Below, piece by piece: positions 58,632 through 64,000 of a stretch of 64,000 bases of DNA. A program made the translations under genes and the position numbers. The notes beneath the pieces were generated by a model. That model did not search any database. It worked only from the letters and a program-made list of their open reading frames with translations, and was not told the DNA's origin. Within the stretch, counting starts at the first letter, position 1; each line of letters begins with the position of its first letter. The stretch spans positions 116,889 to 180,888 of the forward strand of contig VSDK01015564.1 of NCBI GenBank assembly GCA_009767595.1, in the 5' to 3' direction. Source of the DNA: Symbiodinium kawagutii (lineage: Eukaryota; Sar; Dinophyceae; Suessiales; Symbiodiniaceae).

Positions 58632-59352
58632 CTACAGAGATTCATCCGATGAGCTAGCAAAGCTTCAGCAACCTCAAATCAGTTCCCTGGTGCCTGCTAC
58701 TATGCCCCAGCGGTGGTTTGATCAATGTTGACTGACAAATTAATTTGTTGGTGTCTGACATTATGCCCTAATGATGGTTTGATCACCAATAAGTTGTGAA
58801 AAGGTACACCCACCTTCAAGCAGCAACCGCTTACCACTTGCGATTGGCAGTGCCATGTGGCAGGCAAAAAATGAAATTGATCATCTATAACTAATTTATA
58901 ATAATCAAACACAAATTCAACATAGGTCACTTGAACACGGAGCTGAGCACACACAATTTTGCCAGATATGATCAAACCCTTTATTGGGTATTGCAATTCT
59001 ACCATTTCGGGATTCCATGTTGTTGACCGTCCCCAACCGTTGTCTTCAACTGGCCTGGACATGTCCTTATAACATGTTGTTGCTCAAGTTGCTATACCCA
59101 TTGCTGAACTGTGCTCAGTTCAGCTTAGGCCACCAATCATATTCCAGTCCCAGCAGTAGGTGGATGCAAACTTCTATCAGCAATCTGTGGAATATACGTC
59201 GTAATTATGTGCAATTAAACTGCACATTTGAGATCTGAACGAAACTCCAACCACCTGCGAGTCCTGGTTTCTAGTTCTCACCTAGTCCCAGGGGTCAGCA
59301 AATCTGTCAGTCAGCAATTGGACGAGCAGTCGGTGACCACCGATGCTGCTGT

Positions 59353-60594
59353 TCATGTGTCTCTGATTCTCTTCCGGGAATGCAACAACTGCATAATTTC
59401 CAAGTGGCCCTTCTGAGTTGCAATTTGTAATGGTGATTTGCCTTTGTCCGTGGCTTGGTTCTTGTCTGCGCCGGCTTCAACTAGCAATCGAACGATCTCC
59501 AAATGCCCTTTGGTAGCTGAAATAAACAAGGGTGACTGGCCACGATTTGTCGTGGCTTGGTTCTTGTTTGCACACGCCGCATCCACCAGTAATCGAACGA
59601 TCTCCATGTACCCACTGAAAGCTGCAATGTGAAGGGGTGACTGGCCATTGTCTGTCATGGCCTGGTTCTTGTCTGCACCCGCATCAACCAACAATCGAAC
59701 GATCTCAAAGTGGCCGCGCCAAGCTGCAATGTAAAGGGGTGACTGGCCACGATTTGTCGTGGCTTGGTTCTTGTTTGCACCCGCATCAACTAGCAATCGA
59801 ACGATCTCAAAGTGGCCGCGCCAAGCTGCAATGTAAAGGGGTGACTGGCCAATATCTGTCGTGGCTTGGTTCTTGTCTGCACCCGCATCAACCAACAATC
59901 GAACGATCTCCATGTGCCCACTGAAAGCTGCAATGTGAAGGGGTGACTGGCCAATGTCTGTCGTGGCTTGGTTCTTGTTTGCACCCGCATCAACTAGCAA
60001 TCGAACGATCTCAAGGTGGCCGCGCGCAGCTGCAAAATGGAGCGGTGACCCTCCTTCGTCTGTGGTGGCCCAGTTCTTGTCCGCACCTGCTTCAAGCAGT
60101 AGCACAGTGGGTCCAACATGCCCATTGAGTGCAGCATGATGTAATGCTGTCATTCCATTTTCCTGATCTTTGAGGTTGGGATCGCAGGGCCGCTGAAGCA
60201 GCCTTTCAAGCAACTCTGCGTCGTTGCCTTCACATGCAGAAATCATCTCTCGGTCCAGGTCGCCCACGCTTCGTTCAAAAGAAAGAAGGGCCAGCCAGAC
60301 CTTTGCGGTACCCAGAGCTAAGATGTCCTCATCCGAAATCTCAACCAAACCATTTTCCCAGAAGAACCGTTGGCGAAACCTGGGAACGCCAATTTGAGTG
60401 GCCACGAGTTGCTTGACCTCTTTTACAGATTTGCCCTCGATGTCCTCCGCATTGCAGAAAGCCAGCCGTTCGCCAGATACCACCGAACAAAGCTCCATTT
60501 GAAAGCTTCTGGAAACCAAAGCTCGCTGGAATGATCCTGAATGGTGAAACCTTATTTTAATAACACGCGAGGTTTGTTTCATGTTGTCAATCAC
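59353..60594 (-). CDS. ubiquitin-like plus ankyrin-repeat protein, single exon
   Basis: 413 codons. Met33 (ATG at 60498) is the likelier start, because the domain begins there with MELCSVVSGERLAF. Residues 33-108 form a ubiquitin-like domain (GKSVKEVKQLVATQIGVPRF), an arrangement common in dinoflagellate ankyrin proteins. Eight ankyrin repeats follow from about residue 146. Most are 34 residues (102 bp), one longer than the usual 33, and nearly identical, for example GQSPLYIAAWRGHFEIVRLL. Order by type: HHAALNG, HFAAARG, HIAAFSG, YIAAWRG, YIAAWRG, HIAAFSG, FISATKG, QIATQKG. The sixth repeat has a three-base insertion (VDAACANKN). A basic tail (SRKRIRDT) precedes the stop. Likely a protein-binding adaptor; partner unknown. 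It has no introns, unlike its neighbours. Confidence 0.88.
   Translation of the reverse strand: MIDNMKQTSRVIKIRFHHSGSFQRALVSRSFQMELCSVVSGERLAFCNAEDIEGKSVKEVKQLVATQIGVPRFRQRFFWENGLVEISDEDILALGTAKVWLALLSFERSVGDLDREMISACEGNDAELLERLLQRPCDPNLKDQENGMTALHHAALNGHVGPTVLLLEAGADKNWATTDEGGSPLHFAAARGHLEIVRLLVDAGANKNQATTDIGQSPLHIAAFSGHMEIVRLLVDAGADKNQATTDIGQSPLYIAAWRGHFEIVRLLVDAGANKNQATTNRGQSPLYIAAWRGHFEIVRLLVDAGADKNQAMTDNGQSPLHIAAFSGYMEIVRLLVDAACANKNQATTNRGQSPLFISATKGHLEIVRLLVEAGADKNQATDKGKSPLQIATQKGHLEIMQLLHSRKRIRDT
59560..60060 (-). repeat. 102-bp coding tandem repeats of the ankyrin gene
   Basis: About five near-identical 102-bp units, each with GTGGCTTGGTTCTTGT and CAATCGAACGATCTC. Two adjacent units (59650-59850 region) are almost the same, which suggests recent unequal exchange. 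Confidence 0.85.
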
Positions 60595-60599
60595 ATTCA

Positions 60600-61744
60600 G
60601 CAGTGGAAGTCACTTTGCATTAATATGTGCTTTGAATATCACTGTTGGTGTTGTTGGTGTGACTGCTGCAATTGATTTTCCTATAACACACATTCCCTCG
60701 ACAAATCTCTGCCGAAACAAGCACAAAATGCTGCGGAAAGCACTGAAGGTTGAAAAAAACGAAGCATATTGACATGACTATGCAGTGCAATACCTTGAGT
60801 TTCATGTGCTTCACGGCCAACAGCACAGATTTGCTTAGCCAATTTCCTGAGTTCCTGTTACGTAGACCCAAAGATCAGGAGGTTCACACCTGGATGCTGG
60901 CAGGATCGCGATCAAAGCCATCATGGAACGCTGGAACGAAAAGTTAACATTCGAATCTCTCAGCTCACCAACAAACCACTTATATATTTAATTATATACA
61001 TATCCTTCTGTTGCATCCAACGCGCAATCATCCTATCGCATACACGATCTCAACCCTAAGGTCAAGGTATAGATAACACTTGGCCTACCCAACAAACTGC
61101 CACAAATTTCCAGTTGACCTTCATTAGCAGTGTTCATCACTCACCATTCTCAAGTTCCAACCATTTCCCTTGACCACTGCGGAGCACCGGAGCGCCTTCG
61201 CCTTTGCTTTGCCCCTTGGGGGCATTGCAACTCACGGCTGAGCCATAAAGCTGCGCCGACAAGTCGATGGTTTGCGATGGCTTGCGATTTGGATCACCTT
61301 TTTATGATGATTTGTGATGGTTCATGATGATTTATGATGGTTTATGATGGTTTTATCTACGATATTTTATTGCTGCTTGTTTGACTTATTGATGGTAAAT
61401 AGTCGCCGACAGTGGTCAAACATGGTCAATACACATAACTGATTAATACCAATTATATTGACGTTGATTCATAGTTGGGTTAACATGATTCATCAGATAA
61501 TGTTGAGTAAGTCGTGGTCAATGTGATCAATGCATGGCCAAAAAGCACTGAGATTAGATGTTGGCATTGGTTTGGAAATGGCTAATCAGTGTACTATTAT
61601 GTTTGATCAAATGATGATTGAACATTGTCAACCTAATCGTAATGAAGAATTACTGATCAATAATCGATAAACAATAATTGATCAATATTATATGTTCATA
61701 CTGACTACTATAATGATTAATTAATCACCATCAACCTGTAGTAA

Positions 61745-61800
<56 letters not shown>

Positions 61801-62700
61801 AGCCACTCGGACAATTTTCCTGGCACAGGAGCGCCCAGCTCCCGTAGGTGCAGCTGGAAATCCAAAACAATAGCCATAGACCACAGCACCTTAAGTGATA
61901 GTACTAGTATAGCAGATATCGTTTCACCATCTACCAACTTACTATGAATATAATAGTCGCCATTTAAGTTTCTGGATGATGTTGGTTCATTTTAGTATCG
62001 GTGCTAGTATACAGCGGCTTCAGTATAAACAGTATCTACCTGTAGTCAGGAAACATAGTCATCAAACATGGTTTGTTGCTTGGTTGGATGCTCAATTGTT
62101 CTGCATATCATTGTCAACTACCGTAAACACAACTTAACTACCGGCAAATTTGACCTTGATTTTCCATCCTGAATAACCATCATTTACTTGTTTGTTTGTT
62201 AAGCATGACTGAATTTGCTGTCATGAACCATGAAATAACCGGCAATTAACCAACCATACATTGACAATAAAATCACCATAGATTGACCACAAACAACCAT
62301 GGATCAAACATAGATTTATCATCATTATCCCGTCATCTTTAAAACCATAATGAGTCATTCGTTGACCATCAATCGACCATTCACTAGCCATAGCTTCACC
62401 ATTCATTAACCAGAGCTTCACCATCAATGAAATAAATGGTGAACCATCTAATAGCGGTGGTTAACAATAAATTACCATAAATTGACCATTGACTAGCCAT
62501 CAATTAGCCATAGGTTCACCATCTTTTCTCACCATTCATGAGTCACGACCATAGATTAACCGTATGCATTAGCCTTAGGTTCAACGAACAAAAGAACTAA
62601 TCATAGATCAACCATTGAAACTGACTTTAGATTGCCATGAGTGAATCGACCATGCATGCCATTGGCAACCATAGATTCACGCACCATCTTTCGACCCTAC
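60600..62700. other. repeat-rich interval upstream of the intronless ankyrin gene
   Basis: Mostly TGATGGTT/ACCATCA low-complexity DNA. Two weak exon-like islands on the minus strand are near 61170-61260 (LYGSAVSCNAPKGQSKGEGA) and 61800-61870 (LHLRELGAPVPGKLSEW). Neither has clear splice limits. Confidence 0.3.
61747..61800. repeat. (GAT)n microsatellite
   Basis: 18 perfect trinucleotide units. The poly-Asp and poly-Ser frames here are not taken as genes. Confidence 0.95.
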
Positions 62701-62718
62701 CCCTGGTTCCACTGCCAC

Positions 62719-62827
62719 CTTTGGGCGCGGCTCCACGGATGCGGCGCCCCTCGCGCTTCGGGTTCCGCACCGCATCGATGATGGCAATTCCTTCTTCCTC
62801 CAGGCGCCGGGTCAAAGTCACCGCCAC
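62719..62827 (-). CDS. probable exon, unknown product
   Basis: Follows GCAG|GTGGCG and ends at a GT donor (AAAG|GTGGCAG). It reads VAVTLTRRLEEEGIAIIDAV, then RNPKREGRRIRGAAPK, a helical, basic stretch. It is GC-rich in AT-rich surroundings. It may belong to the same gene as the terminal exon at 58503-58631. No family assigned. Confidence 0.48.
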
Positions 62828-62829
62828 CT

Positions 62830-64000
62830 GCACGGTGACCCACGGGGGGATGCAATGGACATGGTTCAATAGTGGTTAATAGTGGCTAGTCTATGGCTAA
62901 TCTATGCTTAATCTAAGGTTAATCGATAGCTAATCTATGGCTAATCTATGGTTGATCTATGGTTAGCCATTAATAGTGGTCAAATGAAACTATCTATGGT
63001 GAAAAATGGATCTATGGTTACCAGTAATCTATGGTTAAAAATAGTTGGATAGTGGTTAATAGTGCTTAATCAACTATTCATCAAATTGTGGTTCTTATTT
63101 TCCGTTGAAAATATGGTGAACATCCAGTGAACATGTGCTGCTAGTGAAGTGGTGAATCAAAGACATAATCTTCGAATCAAAACCATTTCCCCACTAGTGT
63201 CTAATAGTGCTTGAACATTTGGTGACATGTTTTTGATTCGAACACTCAGTCTTCGATTGACCATAGTTAATAATTGAAGGAATGGGTTGAACATATGGCT
63301 AATGACGTCAACAAGTACCCTCTACATACTTTCTAGTTGTCAGAAATAGCAAAGGGGGAACATCGTTTGGGTGAGGTGTGCAAGCGAATCCTGTGTTGTG
63401 CCAAGAAGAAGTGGTTCAAATAAGAAGTTTTTGGCTAGCCCACTAACTAGCCAACCAACCAAGTAGCCAAGAGCTAACCAACCAACCAAGCATTCAACCA
63501 ACCATCCAACCAACCATCCAACCAACCAACCAGCCAGCTAACCAACTAACTGATTGATCTTGATTATAGTGTTGGTGACCAGTGAATTGATTGGGATTTG
63601 GCTAAACTTTATGGCCTTTCGATTCAATCGATCACCAAGCAAGCAATCCCACCAAAAAAGCAACCCCAATACACCTGGTATCTCATTTCTGGTAGGTCGA
63701 TCATGCTCTGCCAACAGTAAAACCAGCTGAGCTCCTTTTCTGTTTTTTGTTGATTCAGAGATGATTTAGAGGTTGTGTCCAAAATTCCTTGCTTATGTCC
63801 ATATAACCACGTAGGTGACTAACCAGAAGCAAGCAAACTAGCTAGGTAGCCGACTCGGACACTACTCCAGTAACAAAGCAGCAAGTGACACATAGACAAC
63901 CAACGAAACAACAAACTAACCAACTGACCCACCAGGTTACGAGAACCGAACAATACCAGTATCAATTTTAAAAAATCAATAAATTAAACGAACAATATGA
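62830..64000. other. right-edge low-complexity DNA, no gene seen
   Basis: TCTATGGTTAAT/AATAGTGGTTAA words to about 63070. A CCAACCAA-rich tract follows at about 63440-63550, then mixed sequence. No exon recognised. Confidence 0.5.

Noticed and set aside
59438-60139. Plus-strand ORFs over the ankyrin gene
   Set aside because: Shadows of the repeated minus-strand coding sequence.
61731-61947. Poly-Asp or poly-Ser proteins
   Set aside because: (GAT)n microsatellite translations.

Overview
This is a 64 kb piece of a nuclear eukaryotic genome, most likely a dinoflagellate of the Symbiodiniaceae/Suessiales kind. The organism call is an inference. It rests on very short exons in repeat-filled introns, GC (and some GA) splice donors beside GT, acceptors that always read AG|G, host genes all on one strand, TTTTAGGG telomere-like runs inside transposons, and a Ubl-plus-ankyrin protein architecture.

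Layout. (1) 434-19917, minus strand: most of a MATE-family efflux transporter gene, rebuilt here from 15 exons of 29-103 nt. Its 3' end runs off the left edge, and one exon is missing near a 12-N assembly gap at 7319-7330. (2) 21042-30487, minus: the 3' part of an ankyrin-repeat gene in eight exons with a stop codon, lying head-to-tail upstream of the MATE gene. (3) 33735-41306, plus: a nearly intact Ty1/copia LTR retrotransposon. It has 156-bp LTRs differing at one base, a Gag/protease ORF, a separate SAP-like/coiled-coil ORF, and a Pol ORF with a methyltransferase-like domain, integrase, reverse transcriptase and RNase H. It sits inside a short inverted-repeat element. (4) 42-63 kb: repeat-rich DNA with scattered GC-richer exon-like islands on the minus strand, one of which carries a terminal stop (58503-58631), and an intronless minus-strand gene for a ubiquitin-like plus eight-ankyrin-repeat protein (59353-60594).

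The non-coding DNA is built largely from short non-autonomous inverted-repeat elements. They include a hAT-like pair carrying telomere-type repeats (3312-4975), a TA-flanked foldback element with an 81-bp minisatellite (47151-47785), and several families of about 90-130 bp, often nested in one another. The rest is degenerate ACCATCA/TGATGGT low-complexity DNA and microsatellites. No rRNA, tRNA, CRISPR or bacterial-type features were seen.

The genes do not form one pathway. The MATE and ankyrin genes look like neighbouring members of a unidirectional gene array, and the copia element is a recent, opposite-strand insertion. Exon joins were made by eye from phase and splice-site logic and have no transcript support.
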